In this document: positions 1 through 7,816 of the stretch, in pieces
Numbering within the stretch: position 1 is the first letter of the stretch
Layout of the letters: every line of letters begins with the position of its first letter
Source: Solirubrobacteraceae bacterium
GTDB lineage: Bacteria > Actinomycetota > Thermoleophilia > Solirubrobacterales > Solirubrobacteraceae
DNA: 7,816 nucleotides
Assembly (NCBI GenBank): GCA_016462625.1
Contig: JAEMSV010000115.1
Location: forward strand, 3,478 to 11,293
Direction: 5' to 3'
Notes under the pieces: model-generated
What the model saw: the letters and a program-made list of their open reading frames with translations, nothing else
Told to the model about the DNA's origin: nothing
Databases searched by the model: none
Translations under genes and position numbers: made by a program

Positions 1-207
1 GGCCCGATGCACGACATCCTCATCGAGGAGCTCGAGCTCGGCGTCCGTTCCTACAACTGCCTCAAGCGTGCCGGCATCCAGACCGTCGGCGACCTCATCA
101 GCAAGTCCGAGGGCGAGCTGAACGCGATCCCGAACTTCGGCAAGAAGTCGATCGACGAGGTCATCGAGACGCTCCACGCGCGTGGCCTGAACCTCCGCGA
201 CGACTAG
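1..207 (+). CDS. rpoA: RNA polymerase alpha subunit, C-terminal domain (5' end outside window)
   Basis: This is the last 68 codons of the DNA-directed RNA polymerase alpha subunit, in frame from base 1 to the TAG at 205-207. The piece is the alpha-CTD, the helix-hairpin-helix module that contacts UP-element DNA and activators. Aligned by eye to E. coli, the DNA-contact residues are all present: R16, N19 and C20 in [11 protein letters not shown] correspond to R265, N268 and C269. G47, K49 and S50 in NFGKKS correspond to G296, K298 and S299. The protein ends soon after the CTD in GLNLRDD, without the longer tail of E. coli. The upstream N-terminal domain lies outside the window. It is followed after 11 nt by rplQ, the usual end of the alpha ribosomal-protein operon. 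Identification is firm; only the truncation by the window edge limits it. Confidence 0.97.
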   Translation, partial: GPMHDILIEELELGVRSYNCLKRAGIQTVGDLISKSEGELNAIPNFGKKSIDEVIETLHARGLNLRDD

Positions 208-218
208 AGAATCGACCG

Positions 219-572
219 ATGCGCCACCAGAAGAACCGACACAAGCTCAGCCGCGACAGCGCGCACCGCAAGGCGCTGCTCCGCAACCTCTGCAAGGAGG
301 TCATCGAGCACGAGCGCATCCAGACCAGCGAGGCGAAGGCGAAGGCCGTCAAGCCCGAGGTCGAGAAGCTCATCACGCTCGCCAAGCGCGGCGACCTGCA
401 CGCCCGTCGTCAGGCGCTGTCCGCGCTCGGGCAGGACAAGTTCGCCGTGCACAAGCTGTTCGACGAGATCGCTCCGCGGTACCAGGAGCGTCCCGGCGGC
501 TACACGCGGATCCTGAAGCTCGGCCCGCGCCGCAGCGACTCGACCGAGATGGTCCTCATCGAATTGGTCTAG
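219..572 (+). CDS. rplQ: 50S ribosomal protein L17 (bL17)
   Basis: A complete 117-residue bL17, a large-subunit protein near the peptide exit tunnel; the length is normal for the bacterial family. Family signatures are visible: [12 protein letters not shown] at the start, HRKALLRNL near residues 16-24, [14 protein letters not shown] near 31-44, [11 protein letters not shown] near 49-59, and [10 protein letters not shown] then [15 protein letters not shown] to the C-terminal IELV. The start ATG is 11 nt after the rpoA stop. No good Shine-Dalgarno is seen there, only purine-rich AGAGAA at 207-212, so translation probably depends partly on coupling to rpoA. The second residue of the usual RRGD motif is Ser here (RRSD), a minor variation. 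It is the last gene of the operon, since hairpins with T runs follow directly. Confidence 0.97.
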   Translation: MRHQKNRHKLSRDSAHRKALLRNLCKEVIEHERIQTSEAKAKAVKPEVEKLITLAKRGDLHARRQALSALGQDKFAVHKLFDEIAPRYQERPGGYTRILKLGPRRSDSTEMVLIELV

Positions 573-587
573 CGACCACCGCTTTTT
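565..587 (+). terminator. Possible weak first terminator overlapping the rplQ stop codon
   Basis: TGGTC at 565-569 can pair with GACCA at 574-578 around a TAGC loop that contains the rplQ stop codon. Five Ts follow at 583-587 after a 4-nt gap. The stem is only 5 bp, so this would be a weak element on its own. It lies upstream of the strong UUCG hairpin and may act as a tandem partner, or it may be chance. Confidence 0.3.
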
Positions 588-604
588 CCAGACGTCTCTG
601 TGTG

Positions 605-637
605 AACGGCCGCCCTTCGGGGCGGCCGTTTGCGTTT
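605..637 (+). terminator. Intrinsic terminator of the rpoA-rplQ operon
   Basis: An 11-bp perfect stem (605-615 paired with 620-630) is closed by a TTCG loop on a C-G pair, giving the very stable C(UUCG)G tetraloop. It is followed by TTTGCGTTT with an interrupted T run at 629-637. This is a standard intrinsic terminator shape for the plus strand. On the minus strand the same stem lies immediately after the stop codon of the convergent SdrD-B gene. There the downstream bases (CACACAGAGAC) lack a T run, so bidirectional use is possible but less convincing. Confidence 0.9.
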
Positions 638-2277
638 CAGGGCAGCGGGACGAGGATCAGCGGTCGGAAGCCGACGTCCACGAAGACGGAGTTGTAGTTG
701 GCGAGCGCCATGCCGAGAACCGGGCTGAACCTGTGGTCGGCGGTGCCGGCCGGCCAGACGTCCGAGTCCTGGTTCGGGTTCGCGCCCTGCTTGTACAGCG
801 TCAGGAGCCCACTCGGCACCTTGACCCGGTAGGAGCCGGGGCCGGGAACGAAGAGCTTGTAGGTCCCGATGGCGGTGCTCGTCGTGCTGGCCACCACGGC
901 GCTCTTGTCGGCCTTCCATGCCTCGATCCTGACTCCGGACAGCAGCGTCTCGCCGACCTGGCGGATGCCGTCGATCGACTGCGCCGCGTCGCGCCAGACC
1001 GTCCCGTCGATCGGCAGATAGCCGAAGTACCCCGCGTCCAGGCTCGTCGTCGCCGCGCCGGTGAGCTCGTCACTGCAGCCCGCGTCCGGCCCGGTCGCCG
1101 CGACGTCGGAATCCTTCGTGTCGTCGTTCCCGGCGTTCTTGGCCGAGAACGCGATCGGATAGCTCCCACCCCACAGACCGTGCTTGGCTTCGGTGAAGCA
1201 CACGCGGTACCTGCCGCCCTCGGGAATGCCCAGGCTGTAGGCGCCGGTCTGCTGGACCGCATACGCCGACGCGATGACCTGGGTCCTGCTGGCGTTCCAG
1301 ACGGTGACGAGTGGTGGTGTGGTCAGCTTCTGGTCGCTGGCGTTCTGGAGGCCGTTGGGGAGATCGTCGTGCTCGAACCACGCATGGCCGCCGATCGATA
1401 CCGAGGCCGGATTGCGCAGCCCGATGTCGACCGTCGTGACAGGGCCGGAGCCGACGCTGACGGGCGCGCTGAAGCCCGCGTCGGGGCCGCCCTCGGCGAT
1501 GTCGGAGTTGGTGGCGTCGTCGCCCGCGTTGCCGGTGTAGATGAACCCGGCCGGAAGTACGACGCGGACGCGGTAGTCACCGGGGCCGGGCGCCGAGAGT
1601 GCGTACGTTCCTGCGCTGACCGTCTCGGCGAGTTTCGCCGTGCGATCGGCGTTCCACAGCTCGACGGTGACGCCGGCAAGCGTCGGTTCTCCGGGGCTCT
1701 GCAGGCCGTCGTCGTTGGCGTCGCGCCAGACGCGGTCGCCGATCGTCAGGGCCGTCGGCGTGGCGGCGGGGCCGGCAGCGGATGGAGCGGAGCCCGCGCC
1801 CGACGTCGCCGGCGGCGCCACCGTCGTGGTCGCGGGCAGCAGGCCCGCGGCGAGGAAGCGCGACTTCCCGCCGCGACGGAACGCGAACGCGGGGCTCGCG
1901 CGGCTGGAAGGGGCGAAGTCCGAATCGATGGTGTCGTCGCGGCCGCGGTCTTTTTCCGTGAGGCCGGGAAAGCCGGTGGGGATCACGACCCGCGCCCGGT
2001 AGGTCCCCGTCGTGCCGATCGTGAAGCCCCACTTGCCCAAGCGGTCGGTCGTTACGCGCTTCTTCGTCGTGAAGCGGCGGTTCGTGCCGCGGCGCTGGAG
2101 CTCGACGGTGACGCCCGAGCGGGCGCGTTCGGTGCGGTCCAGGCGGCCGTCGCGGTCAGCGTCCACCCACACATATCCACTGAATTTCGGTGCGGAAGGC
2201 TTCTTCTTCGCCGCCTGTGCGTGGCCCGGGGCGACCAGGCCGACGAGAAGGACGGTGAGCGCGACGCGAGGGAGCAC
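637..2277 (-). CDS. Secreted SdrD-B-like repeat protein (four repeats, no visible wall anchor)
   Basis: A predicted exported 546-residue protein. From the GTG at 2277 it begins with a compact signal peptide: Arg4, hydrophobic residues 5-16, then an AQA cleavage site after residue 22. Four tandem SdrD-B/Cna-B-like beta-sandwich repeats follow, at about 34-146, 178-290, 291-420 and 423-540. Each starts with a G(Y/D/H/T)xxW strand, has YRV or YRA strands and ends near an acidic DxDSD-type motif. Repeats 1 and 2 keep Asp-rich calcium-type loops (DADRDGRLD, DANDDGLQ); those of repeats 3 and 4 are degenerate. An Ala/Pro/Thr-rich linker spans 147-177. The only cysteines are C360 and C401, both in repeat 3, possibly a disulfide. 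The C-terminus (FRPLILVPLP) has no LPXTG, transmembrane helix or basic tail. The open frame runs on to 2472, but that would overlap truA and bury the signal peptide. TTG at 2280 and GTG at 2331 are alternative starts; none has a clear Shine-Dalgarno. Adhesion or a matrix role is inference from the family. Confidence 0.82.
   Translation of the reverse strand: MLPRVALTVLLVGLVAPGHAQAAKKKPSAPKFSGYVWVDADRDGRLDRTERARSGVTVELQRRGTNRRFTTKKRVTTDRLGKWGFTIGTTGTYRARVVIPTGFPGLTEKDRGRDDTIDSDFAPSSRASPAFAFRRGGKSRFLAAGLLPATTTVAPPATSGAGSAPSAAGPAATPTALTIGDRVWRDANDDGLQSPGEPTLAGVTVELWNADRTAKLAETVSAGTYALSAPGPGDYRVRVVLPAGFIYTGNAGDDATNSDIAEGGPDAGFSAPVSVGSGPVTTVDIGLRNPASVSIGGHAWFEHDDLPNGLQNASDQKLTTPPLVTVWNASRTQVIASAYAVQQTGAYSLGIPEGGRYRVCFTEAKHGLWGGSYPIAFSAKNAGNDDTKDSDVAATGPDAGCSDELTGAATTSLDAGYFGYLPIDGTVWRDAAQSIDGIRQVGETLLSGVRIEAWKADKSAVVASTTSTAIGTYKLFVPGPGSYRVKVPSGLLTLYKQGANPNQDSDVWPAGTADHRFSPVLGMALANYNSVFVDVGFRPLILVPLP
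658..2178 (-). repeat. Four SdrD-B-like domain repeats within the secreted protein
   Basis: On the minus strand the repeat units fall at about 1840-2178, 1408-1746, 1018-1407 and 658-1011. They are diverged protein-level repeats rather than near-identical DNA copies. Recurring marks are the opening Trp strand, a V(E/T)xW or VELQ strand, the Y(R)(V/A) strand, and the late acidic motif (DDTIDSD, DDATNSD, DDTKDSD, NQDSD). Repeat 3 is longest and carries both cysteines. Confidence 0.7.
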
Positions 2278-2317
2278 CAATGCATGATCGCGAATTCGGT
2301 GCGCTAGGGCCAGTCCG

Positions 2318-2335
2318 TCGTAGGCTGACACGCCG
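2318..2335 (+). promoter_or_regulatory. Candidate truA promoter -10 element with very short leader
   Basis: TCGTAGGCTG at 2318-2327 contains a TANNNT-type hexamer, TAGGCT at 2321-2326, ending 9 nt before the truA ATG. Transcription from it would start within a few bases of the ATG. No Shine-Dalgarno lies between. I see no convincing TTGACA-like -35 at 16-18 nt. The same ten-base pattern, with one purine change, precedes surE at 4465-4474, which is the main support. Confidence 0.5.
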
Positions 2336-3061
2336 ATGAATTCCCGCCTGCTGCTCGAATACGACGGCACCGACTTCGCCGGTTGGGCCACGCAACCGGA
2401 GCGCCGAACGGTCCAGGAGGAGCTCGAACGCGCGCTCGCCACGGTCCTGCGCGAGGAACGGGTGCCGGTCACGGTCGCGGGGCGTACCGATCGCGGTGTG
2501 CACGCGTGGGGACAGGTCTGCTCCTACGCCCACGAGGCAGTCGATCCCGCGCGGCTCAACGGGCTGCTGCCACCGGACGTCGCCGTGCTCGACAGCCGGC
2601 CCGCCCCGGGCTTCGATGCCCGCGGGGACGCCGTCTCGCGGACCTACTGCTACCGCATGCTGACCCGGCGCACCCGGTCGGTCATCTGGCACGGTCGTGC
2701 GCTGTGGTGGGCACGGCCGATCGATCGCGAGGCGCTGCACGCGTGCGCGGCTGCACTGGTCGGGACCCACGACTTCACGGCGTTCACGCCGACCCAGACC
2801 AAGCACCAGCGCTTCGAGCGCCGCGTCCTCTCGGCCGAGTGGCGCGAGGACGGCGAGCTGTTCGAGTTCTGGATCACCGCCGACACGTTCATGCGCCACA
2901 TGAACCGCGTCCTCGTCGGGACGATGCTCGAGGTCGCCGGCGGCGATCGCGCCCTCGAGGACTTCACCTCGCTCCTCGAGGGCGTACCGCGCTCGGCCGC
3001 GGGGGCGACGGCGCCGCCCCACGGACTCGCGCTTGCGCGTGTCGCCTACCCCGGCGACTGA
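2336..3061 (+). CDS. truA: tRNA pseudouridine(38-40) synthase TruA
   Basis: A 241-residue TruA, which isomerises uridine to pseudouridine at tRNA positions 38, 39 and 40 in the anticodon stem-loop. The N-terminal strand LLEYDGTDFAGWATQP is typical of the family. The catalytic aspartate is D52 in AGRTDRGVHA, equivalent to D60 of E. coli; Arg replaces the more usual Ala after it. Later family motifs are SRTYCYRM near 101-108, GTHDFTAFT near 143-151, FMRHMNRVLVGTMLEVAGG near 185-203 and APPHGLALARVAYP near the end. The ATG start is well fixed: an in-frame TAG lies 15 nt upstream, with no other start between. There is no Shine-Dalgarno, consistent with a leaderless or short-leader mRNA. truA often follows rplQ directly in bacteria, but here a minus-strand secreted-protein gene separates them. 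The stop codon lies 9 nt from that of the convergent RTX gene. Confidence 0.96.
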   Translation: MNSRLLLEYDGTDFAGWATQPERRTVQEELERALATVLREERVPVTVAGRTDRGVHAWGQVCSYAHEAVDPARLNGLLPPDVAVLDSRPAPGFDARGDAVSRTYCYRMLTRRTRSVIWHGRALWWARPIDREALHACAAALVGTHDFTAFTPTQTKHQRFERRVLSAEWREDGELFEFWITADTFMRHMNRVLVGTMLEVAGGDRALEDFTSLLEGVPRSAAGATAPPHGLALARVAYPGD

Positions 3062-3070
3062 GCGCAGGCG

Positions 3071-4381
3071 TCAGCGCTTTCCGCGCGAGACGTAGACGGT
3101 CACCTTCGCGCCCGCCTTGACCTTCGCGCCGGTCTTCTTCGAGAGCTTGACCACGCGGCCCTTGCGGACCTTCTTGGACTTGACCTTGACCGTCTTGACG
3201 ACGCAGCCCGCCTTCTTCAGCTTGCTCTTCGCCGTCGTGAGCTTCGTTCCGCGCGCGACCTTCGGGACCTTGCAGGCGCCCTTCTTCGTCGTGCCGCCGG
3301 GCGTGTTCGGCCCCGGCCCGGTCGTGGTGCCCTTCTCGACGGTCTCGCAGTTGGCGACCGTGTCGATTGAGTCGACGATGGCGCGGTCGGTGCCCACCCC
3401 GCAGTCGATCGAGTCCGCCGCGCCGTCGCGGGCGTTGACGGTGTCGTTGCCCACCGGCGCGTTGCAGACGAAGATGTCGCAGCCGCCGCTCGCGTCGGCA
3501 TTGATCGTGTCGCGGCCCGCGCCGCCGGTGATCGTGTCGTTGCCGTAGCCGCCCTCGAGAGTGTCGTCGCCGGCGCCGCCGTCGAGCTCGTCCGCGCCGT
3601 GGGCGGACTTCAGGCGGTCGGCGTGCGGGCTGCCGACGAGCTTGCTCGGGACCGCGCCCGCATTCGACGGGATCTCGAAGTCGACGGGCTCGGCGCCCGC
3701 GATGAGCGTCGCGCTGCTGTTGATCTTGATCTGCTCGAGGCCGGTGACGTTGTCGCCCTCGCCCGGACGGCCGTCGTTGGCGGCCCCGTCGAGGCTGACG
3801 GTGATCATGGGCGTCGGGGCGCCGCCGCTGTTGTTCGACCAGGAGCCGGGCATGGCGCGATCGGTCCCCGGGCCGCCGTCGATGACGTCGGGGGACGCGG
3901 ACGTGAAGCCGTCGCCGCCGACCTCGTCATCGCCCTCCCCGCCGAGGACGGTGTCCGCACCGCCCCCGCCGGACACCGAGTCGTTGCCGGGACCGCCGTC
4001 GAGCGTGCTCGCACCGGGATGGCCGGTGATCTTGTCGTCGCCGGGGCCGCCGAGGACGGTGACGGGCGCCGCCGGGGTGGTCAGTTCGATCGCCAGGGTG
4101 TCGTCGCCGTCGCCGCCCTCGACCCGCACCGGGCCCGGCGGGCAGTGGGCGTCGTTGTCCCACATGGCCGTCGCGCAGCCGAGTGCCACGGCGACGGGCC
4201 CCTGCCCGGTGAACACGAGCCTCCCGTCATCGTCCCCGCGCAGGCCGAGCGCGTCGGGGCCGGGGTCACCTCGCAGGACGTACGTCCCGCCTTCAAGGGT
4301 CAGGGTCGTGGCGGAGGCGGAGGCCGGGAGCGCGCACACGGCGGCGGTCGCGGCGAGCGTGATGAGCATGCGTCGGGACAT
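3071..4381 (-). CDS. Secreted RTX-type calcium-binding repeat protein with C-terminal PASTA domain
   Basis: A predicted exported 436-residue protein. From the ATG at 4381 it has a signal peptide (MSRRM, hydrophobic 6-18, ASA cleavage site after residue 24). C16 does not sit in a good lipobox. Glycine/aspartate nonapeptides of the GGxGxDxUx type follow: GGDGDDTLA at 89-97, GGPGDDKIT at 111-119, then four more copies to about 177. A second block at about 248-335 includes GGAGDDTLE, GGYGNDTIT and GGAGRDTIN. In RTX proteins such repeats form calcium-binding parallel beta rolls. Residues 178-247 between the blocks lack the repeat. A Cys-bearing cap at about 317-348 and a Gly/Pro/Thr linker lead to one PASTA domain at 370-436 (CKVPKVARGTKLTTAKSKL then KKAGC). 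PASTA domains in other proteins bind peptidoglycan or muropeptides. The N-terminal signal points to Sec export, not type I secretion. A GTG at 4441 is an alternative start. The substrate and role are unknown; calcium-dependent cell-wall association is inference. Confidence 0.85.
   Translation of the reverse strand: MSRRMLITLAATAAVCALPASASATTLTLEGGTYVLRGDPGPDALGLRGDDDGRLVFTGQGPVAVALGCATAMWDNDAHCPPGPVRVEGGDGDDTLAIELTTPAAPVTVLGGPGDDKITGHPGASTLDGGPGNDSVSGGGGADTVLGGEGDDEVGGDGFTSASPDVIDGGPGTDRAMPGSWSNNSGGAPTPMITVSLDGAANDGRPGEGDNVTGLEQIKINSSATLIAGAEPVDFEIPSNAGAVPSKLVGSPHADRLKSAHGADELDGGAGDDTLEGGYGNDTITGGAGRDTINADASGGCDIFVCNAPVGNDTVNARDGAADSIDCGVGTDRAIVDSIDTVANCETVEKGTTTGPGPNTPGGTTKKGACKVPKVARGTKLTTAKSKLKKAGCVVKTVKVKSKKVRKGRVVKLSKKTGAKVKAGAKVTVYVSRGKR
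3377..4117 (-). repeat. RTX (GGxGxDxUx) repeat blocks
   Basis: Two blocks of nonapeptide repeats, at about 3851-4117 and 3377-3640 on the minus strand, are separated by a non-repeat stretch at 3641-3850. At DNA level they appear on the plus strand as recurrent GCCGCC/GTCGTC-rich nine-base patterns. This is coding repetition, not an intergenic array. Several units deviate from consensus (GHPGASTLD, GGPGTDRAM, CGVGTDRAI). Confidence 0.8.
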
Positions 4382-4485
4382 GCCCGGGATGGTCCGGTCC
4401 GCCGGGGAATGCGGCGACGGCCGGACGGCGTGGGTGCCCACACCGTTTGGTGGCCCGGAGCGGCTCGTAGACTGCCCGACGGGTC
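4382..4485. other. Divergent intergenic region between the RTX-PASTA gene and surE
   Basis: This 104-nt gap must hold signals for both directions. On the plus strand the TAGACT element and a partial -35 are seen. On the minus strand I find no clear -10 or Shine-Dalgarno for the ATG at 4381. The RTX frame stays open upstream to a GTG at 4441, so part of this stretch could be coding if that start is used. Confidence 0.5.
4465..4485 (+). promoter_or_regulatory. Candidate surE-ligA promoter -10 element with short leader
   Basis: TCGTAGACTG at 4465-4474 holds the hexamer TAGACT at 4468-4473, which ends 12 nt before the surE ATG. A partial -35 match, TTTGGT at 4446-4451, lies 16 nt upstream. No Shine-Dalgarno is visible between the hexamer and the ATG, only GGGT at 4481-4484. 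The element matches the one before truA in nine of ten bases. Confidence 0.55.
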
Positions 4486-7322
<2,837 letters not shown>

Positions 7323-7326
7323 GCGA

Positions 7327-7816
7327 TCACCGCCGCTTCTTCGACGGGCGCTTCTTCTTCGGCTTCGCGATCTTGATCGCCTTGCTCTTCTCCTTCGAGG
7401 AGTTCCCGGCGAGATCGACGGCGACGGCGATGACCTCGTAGCGGCCGGGGCGCAGCTTCAGGCGGACCTTGTTCGGCCCCGCCTTGCCGTCGAGCTCGAT
7501 TTCGTCGACCTCGCGCTCCTCCGTCCGTGCGGTCGCCGGGCGGGTCACCACGATCGCGACCTGCGCCTCTTCGGACAGCTTGAAGCGCAGCGTGGGGACC
7601 TTCGCCTTCTTGGTGATCTTCGCGAGGGCCAGGCCACTGAGCACCGGTGGGTCGAAGTCCTCGCTGAACGACCCGCCCGACGAATCCGACCCCGAGAAGT
7701 CCGGGCTGCCGGAGAAGTCCGGGCCGCCGCTCGGGAACTCGGGCGTCGGGACCGGATCGCCGGTGCCCGTCGGGGGCGGCGGGGGCGGCGCGGCCTCGAC
7801 CTCGTAGGCGCCGATG
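7327..7816 (-). CDS. C-terminal part of a probable secreted or surface protein (5' end outside window)
   Basis: The frame is open from the window edge (first full codon at 7815) to the TGA at 7329-7327, giving 162 visible residues; the start is beyond 7816. Using local numbering, IGAYEVEAA ends an upstream domain, six prolines follow at 10-15, and a Gly/Ser/Pro/Asp-rich linker with two PDFSG copies lies at 32-42. Residues about 58-146 form a beta-sandwich-like module: LRFKLSEEAQVAIVV, then GPNKVRLKLRPGRYEV, then VAVDLAGNSS. This resembles the C-terminal LRF-LSE...PGRYxxxAxAxDxAGN modules common in secreted actinobacterial proteins. The last 16 residues hold ten Lys/Arg (KPKKKRPSKKRR). The GTG at 7644 is a possible start by ORF logic, but it sits mid-linker and is unlikely to be real. 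No enzyme motif is visible; export is inferred from the module type, as the N-terminus cannot be seen. Confidence 0.7.
   Translation of the reverse strand, partial: IGAYEVEAAPPPPPPTGTGDPVPTPEFPSGGPDFSGSPDFSGSDSSGGSFSEDFDPPVLSGLALAKITKKAKVPTLRFKLSEEAQVAIVVTRPATARTEEREVDEIELDGKAGPNKVRLKLRPGRYEVIAVAVDLAGNSSKEKSKAIKIAKPKKKRPSKKRR
7694..7729 (-). repeat. 18-nt tandem duplication in the linker of the partial surface protein
   Basis: GAGAAGTCCGGGCTGCCG at 7694-7711 is followed directly by the same 18 bases at 7712-7729 with one change (T7707 versus C7725). It encodes two PDFSG units six residues apart and keeps frame, so copy number could change without breaking the gene. Confidence 0.85.

Noticed and set aside
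592..599. Palindrome AGACGTCT between the two hairpins after rplQ
   Set aside because: An 8-bp palindrome is expected by chance, and it has no position relative to a promoter that would suggest an operator.
733..2307. Long plus-strand open frame of 524 codons opposite the SdrD-B gene
   Set aside because: It is Arg/Gly/Val/Asp-rich without domain features, and the opposite strand gives a signal peptide plus four recognisable repeats. It is a high-GC shadow frame.
2278..2472. Upstream extension of the SdrD-B gene to 2472
   Set aside because: It would overlap truA by 137 nt, add an Arg/Ser-rich segment with no similarity and place the signal peptide about 65 residues inside.
3060..3080. Small hairpin AGCGC...GCGCT at the truA/RTX convergent junction
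   Set aside because: Only a 5-bp stem with an 8-nt loop and a three-T tail; too weak to call a terminator.
3377..4117. Regularly spaced GC-rich nine-base repeats that might suggest a CRISPR or intergenic array
   Set aside because: The periodicity is the GGxGxDxUx codon pattern of RTX repeats; there are no 20-40 nt identical repeats with unique spacers.
4333..4381. Lipoprotein reading of the RTX-PASTA signal sequence (C16)
   Set aside because: The residues before C16 are AAV, which does not fit a lipobox, while ASA after residue 22-24 is a good signal peptidase I site.

Overview
This is a GC-rich window that reads as a chromosome segment of a high-GC actinobacterium. The ribosomal, tRNA-modification and DNA-ligase sequences, together with secreted proteins carrying RTX/PASTA and AGN-type beta-sandwich modules, most resemble the class Thermoleophilia (Solirubrobacterales and relatives). 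That placement rests on protein style I recognise, not on a search. There is no sign of a plasmid, phage, insertion sequence, tRNA, rRNA or CRISPR array.

Layout. (1) 1-572, plus strand: the 3' end of rpoA (RNA polymerase alpha, C-terminal domain) and complete rplQ (ribosomal protein L17), ending in a strong UUCG-loop terminator at 605-637. (2) 637-2277, minus strand: a secreted protein of four SdrD-B-like repeats. (3) 2336-3061, plus strand: truA (tRNA pseudouridine synthase). (4) 3071-4381, minus strand: a secreted RTX-type calcium-binding repeat protein with a very basic C-terminal PASTA domain. (5) 4486-7322, plus strand: surE (5'/3'-nucleotidase) and ligA (NAD-dependent DNA ligase), overlapping by 4 nt. 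(6) 7327 to the window edge, minus strand: the C-terminal part of a third probable envelope or secreted protein, with a beta-sandwich module and a Lys/Arg-rich tail.

The notable property is the alternation. Every plus-strand gene is a conserved housekeeping gene (transcription, translation, tRNA modification, nucleotide and DNA metabolism). Every minus-strand gene encodes a repeat-containing protein that is secreted, or probably so for the partial last one. The secreted genes sit between housekeeping units with very short convergent junctions (9 nt and 4 nt) and compact divergent junctions (58 nt and 104 nt). The two divergent housekeeping genes, truA and surE, share a -10-like element, TCGTAGRCTG, just upstream of an ATG that lacks a Shine-Dalgarno sequence. 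This suggests short-leader or leaderless transcription. In contrast, ligA starts on a GTG behind a clear GGGAGG inside the surE end, so it looks translationally coupled.

I do not see a clear new multi-gene system. The best leads are the shared promoter element, the charge-polarised RTX-PASTA protein, the unanchored four-repeat SdrD-B protein inserted between rplQ and truA, and the surE-ligA coupling.
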